Assembly: GCF_008728855.1 (NCBI RefSeq)
Contig: NZ_CP042906.1
Span: forward strand, 124,001 to 188,000
DNA from: Hypericibacter terrae
GTDB lineage: Bacteria > Pseudomonadota > Alphaproteobacteria > Dongiales > Dongiaceae
Length of the DNA: 64,000 bases
Direction of reading: 5' to 3'
In this document: one piece after another, positions 8,971 to 17,788 of the stretch
How the letters are laid out: every line of letters begins with the position of its first letter
Position numbering within the stretch: the stretch's first letter is position 1
The notes under the pieces: generated by a model
What the model was told of the DNA's origin: nothing
Database searches by the model: none
Seen by the model: only the letters and a program-made list of their open reading frames with translations
Program-made: the position numbers and the translations under genes

Positions 8971-10635
8971 TCAGACGAGATTCTGCTTGTGGGCGTAAGC
9001 TGCGGCCGCAGTCCGCGAGGTGACATCGAGCTTACGGATCAAGTTGCTCACATGCCTGTCGACTGTCCTCTGGCTCAAGAACAGCTCGGCAGCAATTGCC
9101 TTATTTGTCTTGCCGGCGGCGACCATTCGGAGCACCTGCAATTCTCGCGACGTCAGCCCATGGAGTTGAGCCGAGGATGTGCTCATGGCGAGGGAACCGA
9201 CACGGGCGAGATCCGGCATGGCACTGAGCTGTTTGAATACAATCCGCGCCGCCTCCAGCTCCAGCCTTGCTCCCTCATTATCTCCCAAGGCCCGGCAAGC
9301 CAACCCCACCAGCTCTCTTGCGCGTGCGGCTTGGTAGGGAGCTTCAACTTGTTGCCAGATCTCGAAAGCGTAGCGTAATGAGTTGAAGGCAGTTCCGGCA
9401 TCGCCTTCGGCCAGTTCGACTGATCCGCGGGAGTGCGCGGCGATCGCACGAAGCACGCGGATATCGTGCGCGTCCGCAATGTTGTCCAGTTCGCGACAGG
9501 CGGCGCGCGCATTCTGGGTGTCGCCAACCCCCAGCATGATCTCGACATAAGCTGGCAGCAGCCGCGTGCGCTGTAGCTTGTCCCTTGTTCCCGTCGCTAC
9601 CCGACGAATTGTAGCGGCAGCGTCGACGCCATGTCCTTGCGCCATCCGCAAAAGGGCTAGGCCAGGTTGCGGTTCGAATCCACGGCGGCTCGCCTCGCGA
9701 TAGGCACCCTCGGCTGCCTTGAACTCGCCGCGCAGGCGGTGCATCTCCCCCTGCTGATAAAACGCCGCAGGGGGGGCCTGCTGCATTACCTCAGCGCAGG
9801 CACGACGTCCCTCCTCAATGGCATCTGCCCAAGCGCCATGCAGCCGCATGACCTCCGCGCGATGCACGAGGCAGGCGCCCGTAAAGCTGACGAGCTGCGG
9901 CTGCTCTGCGCACCACTGAGCCAGGGCGGAGGTCCACTCTCGTGCACGGGCGAACGCGTAAACTTGCAGGCAACTGTCGATAACGCTGCAGTAAATCAGC
10001 CCCGTCATGCGCGGGGACAGTTCCCCCGCGATAACCGCAACCATGGCTTCATCCAGTAGCGCGAGGCCACGTTCAACCTGCCCCTGCTGCATCAGAGCCC
10101 GGCCCTCAAGATGGCGGGCACAGGCGATCAAATCCGACTCTCCGAAGCGCTCGCCGACCTCGGCTGCTCTTGTCGCTATGGTATATGCCTCTTGCGAAGC
10201 CGACGCGGAGAGGTGCTGCTCCACGAGGGGCAGCAACAGGTATCCCTGCTCCACGCAATCGTGCCCCTCTCGTTCGAGCAGGCGCTGGGCGCGGCCGAAC
10301 CACCCGGTCGCTGGACCCGTCTCACCTCGAAAGAGAAGACAAAGACCTATCCAGAACGCGCAACGGGCCCCGCGCATGCATTCGTCTGCATCAATGTAGG
10401 CGTGATGGGCACGATCGAGCGCCCGCATATAATCGTCTTCGCGGCCAATCAGATAGGCGGACATTGCAAGCAGTTCGAGATCTTGGACTCCCAACCGAAC
10501 TGCAAGGTCGGCGCGTTCGAGCGAGTTGTATGCATCGGCCCAGGCCCGCCGTTCGTAATGCTCTCGGCCCCGTTTGAGGTGATCGAGTCGTTCCGAGGCG
10601 CTGCCGCGCAATGGGCGTTGATTGGAGCTGCTCAT
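8971..10635 (-). CDS. LuxR-family transcriptional regulator with TPR-like body
   Basis: 554 residues. The C-terminus is a LuxR/GerE helix-turn-helix (LTSRELQVLRMVAAGKTNKA, then SQRTVDRHVSNLIRKL), which binds DNA. The preceding ~450 residues are repeated Ala/Arg-rich helical pairs (for example RAWADAYNSLERADLAVR) like the tetratricopeptide regions of LAL/MalT-type regulators, but there is no N-terminal P-loop ATPase. I chose the ATG at 10635 (GGAG upstream), which starts just before the first helical repeat; an ATG at 10746 behind GGGGGTGA is a real alternative adding 37 residues. It lies 136 bases upstream of the hydrolase-fold gene, same strand, so it is the obvious candidate regulator of that pair. 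Confidence 0.85.
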   Translation of the reverse strand: MSSSNQRPLRGSASERLDHLKRGREHYERRAWADAYNSLERADLAVRLGVQDLELLAMSAYLIGREDDYMRALDRAHHAYIDADECMRGARCAFWIGLCLLFRGETGPATGWFGRAQRLLEREGHDCVEQGYLLLPLVEQHLSASASQEAYTIATRAAEVGERFGESDLIACARHLEGRALMQQGQVERGLALLDEAMVAVIAGELSPRMTGLIYCSVIDSCLQVYAFARAREWTSALAQWCAEQPQLVSFTGACLVHRAEVMRLHGAWADAIEEGRRACAEVMQQAPPAAFYQQGEMHRLRGEFKAAEGAYREASRRGFEPQPGLALLRMAQGHGVDAAATIRRVATGTRDKLQRTRLLPAYVEIMLGVGDTQNARAACRELDNIADAHDIRVLRAIAAHSRGSVELAEGDAGTAFNSLRYAFEIWQQVEAPYQAARARELVGLACRALGDNEGARLELEAARIVFKQLSAMPDLARVGSLAMSTSSAQLHGLTSRELQVLRMVAAGKTNKAIAAELFLSQRTVDRHVSNLIRKLDVTSRTAAAAYAHKQNLV

Positions 10636-11142
10636 ACGCTTCGCTCCGGCGGGAGTTCGGCAGATTGGCAACGTATTCAGCACTCTTGCATCAATTGGGC
10701 CTGGCGGTAGCCGGCGGAATGCCACGTTCTGATGCGACTCCGCCATTCACCCCCGGCTGAGTGCATATTTTATTGTCGCACCAAGCAATCGTATTCCAGG
10801 ACCGGGGCCCGGGCTTTAGCGAAGATTGGGCGTGCCCCGCGGAAATTCGAACTCAGGATCTCCGCCTTAGAACGGTAGCGCGCTATCCAACGGAGCTATG
10901 GGTGCACCTGGACTAGGAGCCTTCGCGCGGGCACCACGCGGCAAGCGCCGTCTTCCTGTAAAACGCGGCGCAAGCGCCTGCGGGCGGGGCCGAATTTCGC
11001 GGATTTCAGGCGGTTTGGGCCGCCGGCTGGTGCTTATGGCCACGTTTTTGCCCCGGCCTCCAGACCTCCTCTTGATTGAATCGCCGCCCGTCGTCATCCA
11101 CTCTGGGATACTTTATCGGGGGTCTATGAGGGGGATACCATC
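10636..11142. other. Gene-free stretch containing the decayed tRNA-Arg
   Basis: Apart from the tRNA remnant (10827-10905) and its homologous upstream segment to about 11017, I see no gene. Bases 10640-10780 must hold the LuxR-regulator promoter; no consensus box is obvious. Confidence 0.5.
10827..10905 (-). pseudogene. Decayed tRNA-Arg copy
   Basis: Read leftward this aligns almost base for base with the intact tRNA-Arg at 4827-4903 and keeps GTTCGAAT of the T-loop, GGATAG of the D-loop and the GCTC and GGTGC blocks. Folding fails in several places: acceptor GCACCCA no longer pairs with the 3' strand, the D-stem (GCTC/GCGC) and T-stem each have a mismatch, and the anticodon stem has an A-C mismatch around loop GTTCTAA (anticodon would be TCT). 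Homology continues about 110 bases upstream through the promoter region, where -35 TTTACA survives and -10 is CGTGGT. It is almost certainly not a working tRNA. Confidence 0.85.
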
Positions 11143-12510
11143 ATGAATCGCGTGTGGAATCGGTGCATCTCGCGCCGCGCTTTCGGCCGCCTGGCCGCAT
11201 TGGGTCTGGTGCTGGCCGGCTCGCTGTCGCTGGCCGCCTGCGAGACCTTCAACGAAACCTTCAAACCGGCGCCCAAGCTCGCCGACCAGGACATCACCGA
11301 TGCCTATATCTACATCCTGGGCCGCATGCTGGTGGTGCGCCAGGAACAGTTCGATCTGGGATCCGACTTCAAATGGAACCAGGTGGTTTACCGCGCGCCC
11401 GGCGAGGTGAGCGGGGCCAACCCCAATCTCGACGTCGCCTATAGCGAGGCCTGGATCGCGGTCGACGAATCCAGCTGCACCATGGTCACGCTGCCCAGCG
11501 TCAAGGACCGCTATTACACGGTGCAGGTCCTCAATGGCTGGGGCGAAACGATCGCCAATATCAATGAGCGTACCTATCCGGAGCATCCCTCCGGCCAGTT
11601 CGCGCTCTGCCTCAAGGGCGCCAACGTGCTGCTGGAAAGCAGCGTCCAGCGCGTCGATCTGCCGAGCCGCAAGTCGCGGATCCTGATGCGCGTCGAGCTG
11701 GGATCCGACCCGGCCCAGGCGATCAAGCTGCAGCGCAAGACCACCATGATCGCGACCGGCACGCCGGTGATCGCGCCGACCTTCGACCAGCCGAATTTCG
11801 CCAACGACGCCCTGCCGGGCATCGATGCCTTCGACCGCGCCGAGGCGCTGCTCGCCACCGAACCCGACATCAATCCGGGCATGGAGGCGATCCAGGCCAC
11901 GGTCCACAAGGTGGCCGCCGCCGCCGCCGACCCGAAGCAGCGCGCCCATATCGAGCAGGTGATCCAGGAACAGTCGATCCCCGCCTTCTATGACGATCTG
12001 GAAAAGCTCGGCGCCACCGGCAATGGCTGGACCCGGCCCCGCACGGTCGGCAATTACGGCTCGGACTATGTGAGCCGGAGCCTGGCCGATTTCGCCGGCA
12101 TCTGGGCCAACAACACCGGCGAGGCGGTCTATTTCAGGACCAACAGCGATGGCGACGGCACCAAGCTCGACGGCAGCAGCGTCTATACGATGACCTTCCC
12201 GAAGGACCAGCTGCCGGGAAGCCTGGCGCATTATTTCTGGTCGGTCGTCGCGGTGGATTCGGTCAAGTTCCAGGTGATCGACAATCCGCTCAAGCGCTAC
12301 CTGCTCAACAACCAGTCGAAGCTGAAGCCGAATTCGGACGGCTCCTTGACGCTGGTGTTCGCGCCCAAGCGGCCCTCGGGCACGCCCAAGGCCAACTGGC
12401 TGCCGACGCCGGAGGGCGAGAACTACAATCTCATCTTCCGCTTCTACGGCCCCAGCCAGGCGATCACTGCCGGCGAGTATTTCCCGCCGCCGCTGGTCAA
12501 GAAGGAATAG
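11143..12510 (+). CDS. DUF1254/DUF1214 family lipoprotein
   Basis: 455 residues. The N-terminus has a twin basic start, a hydrophobic stretch and a lipobox-like LSLAAC, so the mature protein is probably a lipoprotein anchored at residue ~31. Then comes a DUF1254-type domain (YTVQVLNGWGETIANINERTYP, KGANVLLESSVQRVDLPSRK) and a C-terminal DUF1214-type domain (AVYFRTNSDGDGTKLDGSS, YFWSVVAVDSVKFQVIDN, LNNQSKLKPNSDGSLTLVF, NWLPTPEGENYNLIFRFYGP). The pair of domains is common in secreted bacterial proteins of unknown reaction. Start is at the ATG at 11143, the first good start before the signal sequence. It is a single gene. Confidence 0.88.
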   Translation: MNRVWNRCISRRAFGRLAALGLVLAGSLSLAACETFNETFKPAPKLADQDITDAYIYILGRMLVVRQEQFDLGSDFKWNQVVYRAPGEVSGANPNLDVAYSEAWIAVDESSCTMVTLPSVKDRYYTVQVLNGWGETIANINERTYPEHPSGQFALCLKGANVLLESSVQRVDLPSRKSRILMRVELGSDPAQAIKLQRKTTMIATGTPVIAPTFDQPNFANDALPGIDAFDRAEALLATEPDINPGMEAIQATVHKVAAAAADPKQRAHIEQVIQEQSIPAFYDDLEKLGATGNGWTRPRTVGNYGSDYVSRSLADFAGIWANNTGEAVYFRTNSDGDGTKLDGSSVYTMTFPKDQLPGSLAHYFWSVVAVDSVKFQVIDNPLKRYLLNNQSKLKPNSDGSLTLVFAPKRPSGTPKANWLPTPEGENYNLIFRFYGPSQAITAGEYFPPPLVKKE

Positions 12511-12571
12511 GCATTCCTCATCCGATGGGTGCTTGCGCGAGCAGGGGCGGGCCCGCGACAATGGCCCTTGC

Positions 12572-12856
12572 ATGGTCCGCCCCGATCCCGCCCCCGATCC
12601 CGAGACGCTCGCGCTGATGGCGCTGGCCTATATCGCCGGCGACAGCGACCTGCTGGAACGCTTCCTGGCGCTCTCCGGCCTCGATCTGGAGGGGCTGAAG
12701 GCGCGCGCGCAGGACCCGAACCTGCTGGGCGCCATCCTGGATTTCCTCCTCGCCCATGAGCCCGATCTCATGGCCTTCGCCTCCCACAGCCAGGTGCTGC
12801 CCGAGAGCATCGCCGCCGCGCGGCGCAAGCTGCCGGGTGCCGCCATCATCGACTGA
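12572..12856 (+). CDS. DUF3572 family protein
   Basis: 94 residues. The core DPETLALMALAYIAGDSDLL followed by ERFLALSGLDLEGLKARA and ILDFLLAHEPDLMAFA is the whole DUF3572 domain, a small helical family conserved in alphaproteobacteria with no known function. The ATG at 12572 gives the normal family start; an in-frame ATG at 12533 adds 13 unrelated residues. Its 3' end abuts the truncated ubiT remnant on the other strand. Confidence 0.88.
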   Translation: MVRPDPAPDPETLALMALAYIAGDSDLLERFLALSGLDLEGLKARAQDPNLLGAILDFLLAHEPDLMAFASHSQVLPESIAAARRKLPGAAIID

Positions 12857-13197
12857 GCCGGCCGATCGCCGAACAGCCTCTTTGAAGCCGCCCTGCGTCC
12901 GGCCTCGCGCCCCCCGGCAATGCGCACGTCGATCTGCTGCGGCAAAGTCCTCACGGCCACGAGCGTGGGCCGGACCGGCCTCGGTTCGAGGACGAACGCG
13001 AAAGGCAGATCGATTGCGTCGATGCCGTACCGTTTTTCGGCATAGGGGCCGAGCCTCTCGAATATCCCGGGATGGCGCTGCAGGATCCGCTGAAGAAGCA
13101 GGGCGAGCAATGGCTGAAGCGGCAGGAGCGGCAATGTGCGCAGCGCCAATGAAAACAACGGGGGCTGCGTCGGCAAGGCCGAACGGGACGAGAGCAT
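12628..13197 (-). pseudogene. Truncated ubiT-like gene (SCP2 domain, C-terminal half lost)
   Basis: From the ATG at 13197 (AGGGG upstream) to about 12895 the reading frame encodes the N-terminal ~100 residues of an SCP2 sterol-carrier-like protein of the UbiT type: LLPLQPLLALLLQRILQRHP, GIFERLGPYAEKRYGIDAID, LPFAFVLEPRPVRPTL and QIDVRIAG. UbiT helps oxygen-independent ubiquinone synthesis with UbiU and UbiV. After RIAG the expected ~70 residues (the part usually ending in FFSRD...EGDTEAV) are missing; the frame instead runs across the opposite strand of the DUF3572 gene, so the remaining ~90 codons are not real ubiT. It lies 33 bases downstream of hemN on the same strand, matching the usual anaerobic grouping. 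The lost part looks like a deletion, not a frameshift. Confidence 0.7.
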
Positions 13198-13230
13198 CGG
13201 AATCACCCCTAATCCTTGTATGTGCGCCGC

Positions 13231-14583
13231 TCACACGGCTCGGCTATGGACTCGACTGGAGGAGGCGAGATAGGCGTCGAAGGCAGAGGCAACGACGCGC
13301 ACCAGCGCGCGCGCATCCCCCGCCAGGCGGACCTTGGCGCCGTCCAGATGGACGATCCCTTCGGCGGCGAGAGCCTGGAGCCGGGGCATCGATTGAGCGA
13401 GCACGTCCGACGAGGGGAAACGTTGCGCGCAGATGCGCCCGATATCGACTTCCAGATCGCACATCAGCCGCTCGATCAGTTCGGCGCGCAAAAGGTCGTC
13501 CGCGGTCAGCAGATATCCCTTTGCCGTCGCAAATTCGCCTCGCAGCACCTGTTCGGCATAGCGTCCAAGGATCACCTCGTTCTGCACATAGCCTTGCGGC
13601 AAACGACCGATGGCCGAAGCGCCGAAACCGATCAAGGTTTCGCAAGAATCGGCGGTGTAGCCCTGGAAATTGCGACGCAGGCCGCCGCTCGCTTGCGCCC
13701 GCTCCATCGGATCGCCGGGCAACGCGTAATGGTCGAAACCGATGCGCGCATATCCGGCCGCCACAAGGGTCTCGGCGATCGCTTCCGCCTGATCGAATCG
13801 CGCCGCGCCTTGCGGAAGACTGGTCTCGGCGATCTTCCGCTGGTGCTTCTTGAACGCCGGTACATGGGCATAACCGAAAACCGAAAAGCGGTCCGGGCGC
13901 AGCTCGATACATAGCTTGGCGGTCTCGATGCAGGATTGGACCGTCTGGCCCGGCAGGCCGTAGATGAGATCGACATTGACCCCTTGCACGCCCGCCGCGC
14001 GGAGAGCCGTCATGGCCGCTGCCGTCTGCTCGACAGTCTGGATCCGGTTGATGGCCCTCTGCACTTGCGGATCGAAGCTCTGGACGCCGAGGCTTGCCCG
14101 CGTGACGCCGACCTCTCCGAGCGTCGCGGTCATGGCGGGGGTCAGCGTACGCGGGTCGATCTCGACGGCAATCTCTCCCGCCGGTGCCAGACGGAACCGT
14201 TGCCGCAGCAGATCGACCAGGCTGCGAAGCGCCTCGGGCGCGATGATGGTCGGTGTCCCACCGCCGAAATGCAGATTCTGGACCGGAAGCGGGGCGCCGA
14301 GCAGATCGGCGACGGTCTCGATTTCGCGACTCAGGGCGGCCAGATAGTCGACGATCGGACCGTCGCGCCGGGTAATGACCGTGTGACAGCCGCAGTACCA
14401 GCACATCGAGCGGCAGAATGGAATATGCAGATACAGGGAGACGGGCGCTGCGCGCGGAAGGGCCGCGAGCCATTCGCGATAGATTCGCGACGAGACGGCC
14501 GGGGTGAAATGCGGCGCGGTCGGATAGCTCGTATAGCGAGGCAAGCGCTCCTCCGCGTAACGGGCCCAAGGCTTCTCATTCAT
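13231..14583 (-). CDS. hemN: Oxygen-independent coproporphyrinogen III oxidase (radical SAM)
   Basis: 450 residues. It converts coproporphyrinogen III to protoporphyrinogen IX without oxygen, using S-adenosylmethionine. The radical-SAM iron-sulfur ligands are CRSMCWYC (Cys 57, 61, 64; CxxxCxxC), followed by NLHFGGGTPT, EIDPRTLT, GVQSFDPQVQRAINRIQ and NVDLIYGLPGQT, with the C-terminal HemN domain from ~330 (IERLMCDLEVDIG). N-terminal RLPRYTSYPTAPHF identifies true HemN rather than HemW. The ATG at 14583 sits behind GGAGGAGAG. Together with the adjacent ubiT remnant it marks an anaerobic or microaerobic function; an FNR/FixK-like box lies 163 bases upstream. Confidence 0.95.
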   Translation of the reverse strand: MNEKPWARYAEERLPRYTSYPTAPHFTPAVSSRIYREWLAALPRAAPVSLYLHIPFCRSMCWYCGCHTVITRRDGPIVDYLAALSREIETVADLLGAPLPVQNLHFGGGTPTIIAPEALRSLVDLLRQRFRLAPAGEIAVEIDPRTLTPAMTATLGEVGVTRASLGVQSFDPQVQRAINRIQTVEQTAAAMTALRAAGVQGVNVDLIYGLPGQTVQSCIETAKLCIELRPDRFSVFGYAHVPAFKKHQRKIAETSLPQGAARFDQAEAIAETLVAAGYARIGFDHYALPGDPMERAQASGGLRRNFQGYTADSCETLIGFGASAIGRLPQGYVQNEVILGRYAEQVLRGEFATAKGYLLTADDLLRAELIERLMCDLEVDIGRICAQRFPSSDVLAQSMPRLQALAAEGIVHLDGAKVRLAGDARALVRVVASAFDAYLASSSRVHSRAV

Positions 14584-14745
14584 GCAGTCGCTCTCCTCCA
14601 GCCCTCTGCGGAAGGGCGGCAGCGATCGAACGGCCACTGTCGGAACGATGGGGAAGGCGGATCGGAGGCGAGGCTGCCGCCGACAAAAAGCCCGCAAGCG
14701 ACCGTTACGACAGGGTCAAATTAGTCGCCCCGTCGGGCGGCAGCC

Positions 14746-14759
14746 TTGCGCTAGCTCAA
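14746..14759. promoter_or_regulatory. FNR/FixK-like operator
   Basis: TTGCGCTAGCTCAA has the TTG-N8-CAA arrangement and a palindromic AGCT centre; compared with the usual TTGAT-N4-ATCAA the TTG and CAA ends are kept, and the right half also keeps TCAA. It lies in the 254-base divergent region between hemN (leftward) and the DUF2478 gene (rightward), about 78 bases before the latter's ATG. An oxygen-responsive regulator acting on hemN is well known in other bacteria; here it is inferred from position and sequence. Confidence 0.45.
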
Positions 14760-14837
14760 TTTCCGCGCGCGCCGAACCGGCTAGGCTGTCGCAGATTTGC
14801 CGAAGGATAAGAACTGGGTCTTTTCAAGAGAAACGCA

Positions 14838-15419
14838 ATGAATCAAGCAGTTAAGACGATCGCCGCGGTGCAGGGCGCACCCAGCGCGGCCATTCAGGAG
14901 ATGTTTCGGGCCCTGGCCGAGCGCTGGCGGCCGAGCGCCCGCCTCGCCGGTGTGATCGAAGACAGCCATGGGCTGGCGGATCGAACCCGCTGCGCGGGGC
15001 TGCTGCGGAGCATCGCGGACGGAAGCTGCTACCCGATCTTTCAAGATTTGGGGGCCGGCTCGACCGCCTGCAATGTCGATGGATCGGGTGCGATCTCGGC
15101 TTGCGAGGCGGTCCGAAGGGATATCGTCGCGGGATGCGATCTGGTTCTGATCAGCAAGTTCGGGAAGCTCGAGGCCGCGCGCGAGGGCCTCATGGCCGCG
15201 TTCATCGCGGCGATCGAGGTTGGCGTGCCCGTTCTCACCTCGGTATCTCCGGCCTCTTATGAAGCCTGGACGCGGTTTGCGTCGCCTCTCTTCGTGACCT
15301 TGCCGGCGGAGCCGGACAAGGTCGACGCGTGGTGGCGCGCCGTGAGGAAGAACCGGGAACATCCCCAGAATCAAACGCCGGAACCGGCCCCGTGGGTCGA
15401 TCAAGGCCTGGTGCGATGA
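14838..15419 (+). CDS. DUF2478 family protein
   Basis: 193 residues; ATG preceded by AAGAG. The body GVIEDSHGLADRTRCAG, then IFQDLGAGSTACNVDGSGAI, CDLVLISKFGKLEAAREGL and AIEVGVPVLTSVSP matches DUF2478, a family often found near molybdenum, nitrogen-oxide or anaerobic genes and thought to be a nucleotide-binding-like fold. No reaction is established. Divergent from hemN across a region with an FNR/FixK-like site, so joint oxygen control is plausible. The 3' end faces the lipase-like gene. Confidence 0.85.
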   Translation: MNQAVKTIAAVQGAPSAAIQEMFRALAERWRPSARLAGVIEDSHGLADRTRCAGLLRSIADGSCYPIFQDLGAGSTACNVDGSGAISACEAVRRDIVAGCDLVLISKFGKLEAAREGLMAAFIAAIEVGVPVLTSVSPASYEAWTRFASPLFVTLPAEPDKVDAWWRAVRKNREHPQNQTPEPAPWVDQGLVR

Positions 15420-15536
15420 AAGAGCTTCCGGCGCCTGCACAGGGCCGGGCCATTCCGACGAGAGCATAGCCGCGCGTTGCTCAGGTCAGGTGCGCGGCCT
15501 GATGGCGGCGCGGACGGGCGCAGGAAACGCGTCCGG

Positions 15537-16598
15537 TCAGGGCACCGCGGCCTGCGACACGGGTTTCAGCTCCGGCGCATCGCTCTTCAGCATCGCCTCG
15601 GCGCGCGTGTCGGCGCCCGAGGGGAGCGCCGCCAGCGTCGGATTCAGCACCCAGGCCGCCACATCCTCGCGCACCACGTCGCCTTCGAGATCGCGCAGCA
15701 GCATGTGATAGCCGGACTGGTAGATCGCGATCCGGGGACGCCCGGGCGGCGGCGGCAGGCGGCGCAGCATCGTCATCGCGGCACTCGAAGGCAGCACCTG
15801 CTCGCGCTGGCCATAGAGCACGAGGGCGCGGGTCTTGAGCTCGGGGGCGGCGGCCAGCGCGCGATCCATGAGATCGACCAGCCCATAGACCGCGTCGACG
15901 CGCGTCTCCTTGATCACATGCGGATCGGCGCCGAGCGCCCGCAGCATCTTGATGTTGTCCGACGGTTTCACATTGAAGCCGCCGCCGCTGACCGTGAGCC
16001 AGGGCACGGTGTGGGCGAAGAACCAGAGCGCGCCGGCGCCGACCGGCCCCTGCAGCTCGCGGCCCCAGATCGCGGGGGCCGCCAGGATCACGCCGTCGCA
16101 GTCGGGCGGATGGGGCGCCGTCTCGGCGGTCATGATCAGGGCGCCGCCCATGCTTTCGCCCAGGAGATAGAGCGGGGTCCCGGGATAGCGCGCGCGGATG
16201 AGGGAGGTCGCGCTGCGCAGATCCTCGACCATGGTGTCGGTGCCGGGCCAATAGCCGAAATCGGGCGCATAGCCGAAGCCGCGCTGGTCATAGGCGAAGG
16301 TGGCGATGCCGTGCGAGGCCCAATTGGCGGCCGGCTCCTCGAACGACTTCGAGTAGTCGTTGAAGCCATGCAGCGCCAGGATGATGGCGCGCGGCTGGCC
16401 CTCGGGCAGCCATTGGCGCAAGGGGAGTGCGATGCCGTCCGCCATCACCAGCTTGTCATTGTCGAAATGCGGGCTCGTCACCGGCGGGCCCTCCGCCATG
16501 ACGGTGGGCGCGCAGGCGCTCATCGACAATGCGCCCAGCGACAGCAGCCCCGCCAGAAGCAGGGCCGCCAGGCGCCGCCGGCCGCGGGCGCGGATCAT
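15537..16598 (-). CDS. Lysophospholipase/monoglyceride-lipase-like lipoprotein
   Basis: 353 residues. The N-terminus is a lipoprotein signal (LLAGLLSLGALSMSACAP, Cys 29). The alpha/beta-hydrolase core follows: ILALHGFNDYSKSF (oxyanion region), FAYDQRGFGYAPD, nucleophile elbow LLGESMGGALIM, and C-terminal SGYHMLLRD with the catalytic His. At the acid position the usual GxxD reads GQRE, so Glu may replace Asp. It resembles monoacylglycerol lipases (PldB/Hydrolase_4 type) and probably acts on acyl lipids in the periplasm or outer membrane. Its ATG overlaps the stop of the upstream ABC ATPase gene by four bases, so the two are translationally coupled. Confidence 0.88.
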   Translation of the reverse strand: MIRARGRRRLAALLLAGLLSLGALSMSACAPTVMAEGPPVTSPHFDNDKLVMADGIALPLRQWLPEGQPRAIILALHGFNDYSKSFEEPAANWASHGIATFAYDQRGFGYAPDFGYWPGTDTMVEDLRSATSLIRARYPGTPLYLLGESMGGALIMTAETAPHPPDCDGVILAAPAIWGRELQGPVGAGALWFFAHTVPWLTVSGGGFNVKPSDNIKMLRALGADPHVIKETRVDAVYGLVDLMDRALAAAPELKTRALVLYGQREQVLPSSAAMTMLRRLPPPPGRPRIAIYQSGYHMLLRDLEGDVVREDVAAWVLNPTLAALPSGADTRAEAMLKSDAPELKPVSQAAVP

Positions 16599-17788
16599 GG
16601 ACGGCGGCCTCGCGCGGCGGCGGCGGTCGCGTCGATCGTGACGTCGTCACGGCGCGTCAGCTGCAGGAAGATGTCCTCGAGGTCGGTCTCGAGCGTGGAG
16701 ATGTCGATAACCTCGATGCCGGCGCTCTGCAGGGCCGCCAGGATCTCGGCCACCTTGGTGGCGCTGGGGCGATAGCGCAGCCGCAGGCGGCGCGGGTCGA
16801 GCAGCGTCGCGTCCCAGCGCGCGAGCGAGGCGGGCGGTTCGGTCAGATCGCGGCCGGCGATGAAGACGATCTCCTTGCTGTCGAGGCGCGCCAGCAACGC
16901 GTCGGTGGTGTCGCAGGCGATGAGCTTGCCGTGATTGATGATGGCGATGCGCCCGCAGAGCTCTTCCGCCTCTTCCAGGTAGTGCGTCGTCAGCAGCACG
17001 GTCGTGCCGGCACGGTTGAGCTCGCGCACATAGGCCCAGAGCTGCTGGCGCAGCTCGACATCGACGCCGGCCGTGGGTTCGTCGAGCACCAGCACCGGCG
17101 GCGTATGGACCATGGCCTTCGCCACCATCAGCCGCCGCCGCATGCCGCCCGAGAGCGAGCGCGCATAGGAGTCGGCCTGCTCGGTCAGGCGCATGGCCGC
17201 CAGCAATTCGGCGGTACGCCGCTCGGCGCGCGGCACGCCATAGAGGCCGGCCTGCAGATCCAAGAGCTCGCGCGGCGTGAAGAAGGGATCGATATTGAGT
17301 TCCTGCGGCACCACGCCGATCGCCGCCGCCACCTGGCGCGGCTCGCGGTCGAGATCGTGGCCCCAGACCCCGACCTGTCCGCTGGTCTTGTTCACGAGCT
17401 GCGCCATGATGTTGATCATGGTGGACTTGCCGGCGCCGTTGGGTCCCAGCAGGCCGAACAGCTCGCCGCGCCCGATGGTCAGGTTGATGTCGAAGAGGGC
17501 CTGCTTGTCGCCGCCCTTCTTGCGCCGATAGATCTTGTTCAGGCCCTGGATCGAGACCGCGGCCGTCGCGGGATCGACCGCGGTGGCGCCGGTCAACGCC
17601 GTGCCGACGGCGGCGTCGGGGCTGCGGGTCAGGCGGTTTTCGGCGGCGATGGCGGACAAGCGGCTGATCTCATGGGTGATCGAGGAAAGCGGGGCGGCGG
17701 CGCCGAATGGGGTTCCGATGCGGGGCTCCGGGAGCCTGTCCTGGCCGCGGCACCTCGCCTTGTCTGGGGGCCACGCCATGGGTATCAT
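16595..17788 (-). CDS. ABC transporter ATP-binding protein (ABC-2 exporter / CcmA-NodI type)
   Basis: Up to 397 residues; the real start is uncertain because the first ~75 residues are unlike the family and may be partly untranslated. The domain has Walker A GLLGPNGAGKST, Q-loop VVPQELNIDPFFTPRE, signature LSGGMRRRLMVAKAM, Walker B VLVLDEPTAGVD and H-loop LLTTHYLEEAEELC, with a C-terminal extension as in drug or lipid exporters. No ABC-2 membrane subunit is adjacent; instead the next gene, overlapping by ATGA, is the lipase-like lipoprotein. The permease must be encoded elsewhere or the protein serves another partner. Confidence 0.87.
   Translation of the reverse strand: MIPMAWPPDKARCRGQDRLPEPRIGTPFGAAAPLSSITHEISRLSAIAAENRLTRSPDAAVGTALTGATAVDPATAAVSIQGLNKIYRRKKGGDKQALFDINLTIGRGELFGLLGPNGAGKSTMINIMAQLVNKTSGQVGVWGHDLDREPRQVAAAIGVVPQELNIDPFFTPRELLDLQAGLYGVPRAERRTAELLAAMRLTEQADSYARSLSGGMRRRLMVAKAMVHTPPVLVLDEPTAGVDVELRQQLWAYVRELNRAGTTVLLTTHYLEEAEELCGRIAIINHGKLIACDTTDALLARLDSKEIVFIAGRDLTEPPASLARWDATLLDPRRLRLRYRPSATKVAEILAALQSAGIEVIDISTLETDLEDIFLQLTRRDDVTIDATAAAARGRRP

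Noticed and set aside
10827-10905. A second functional tRNA-Arg (anticodon TCT)
   Set aside because: Acceptor, D and anticodon stems are mispaired and the -10 box is lost; a decayed copy is the better reading.
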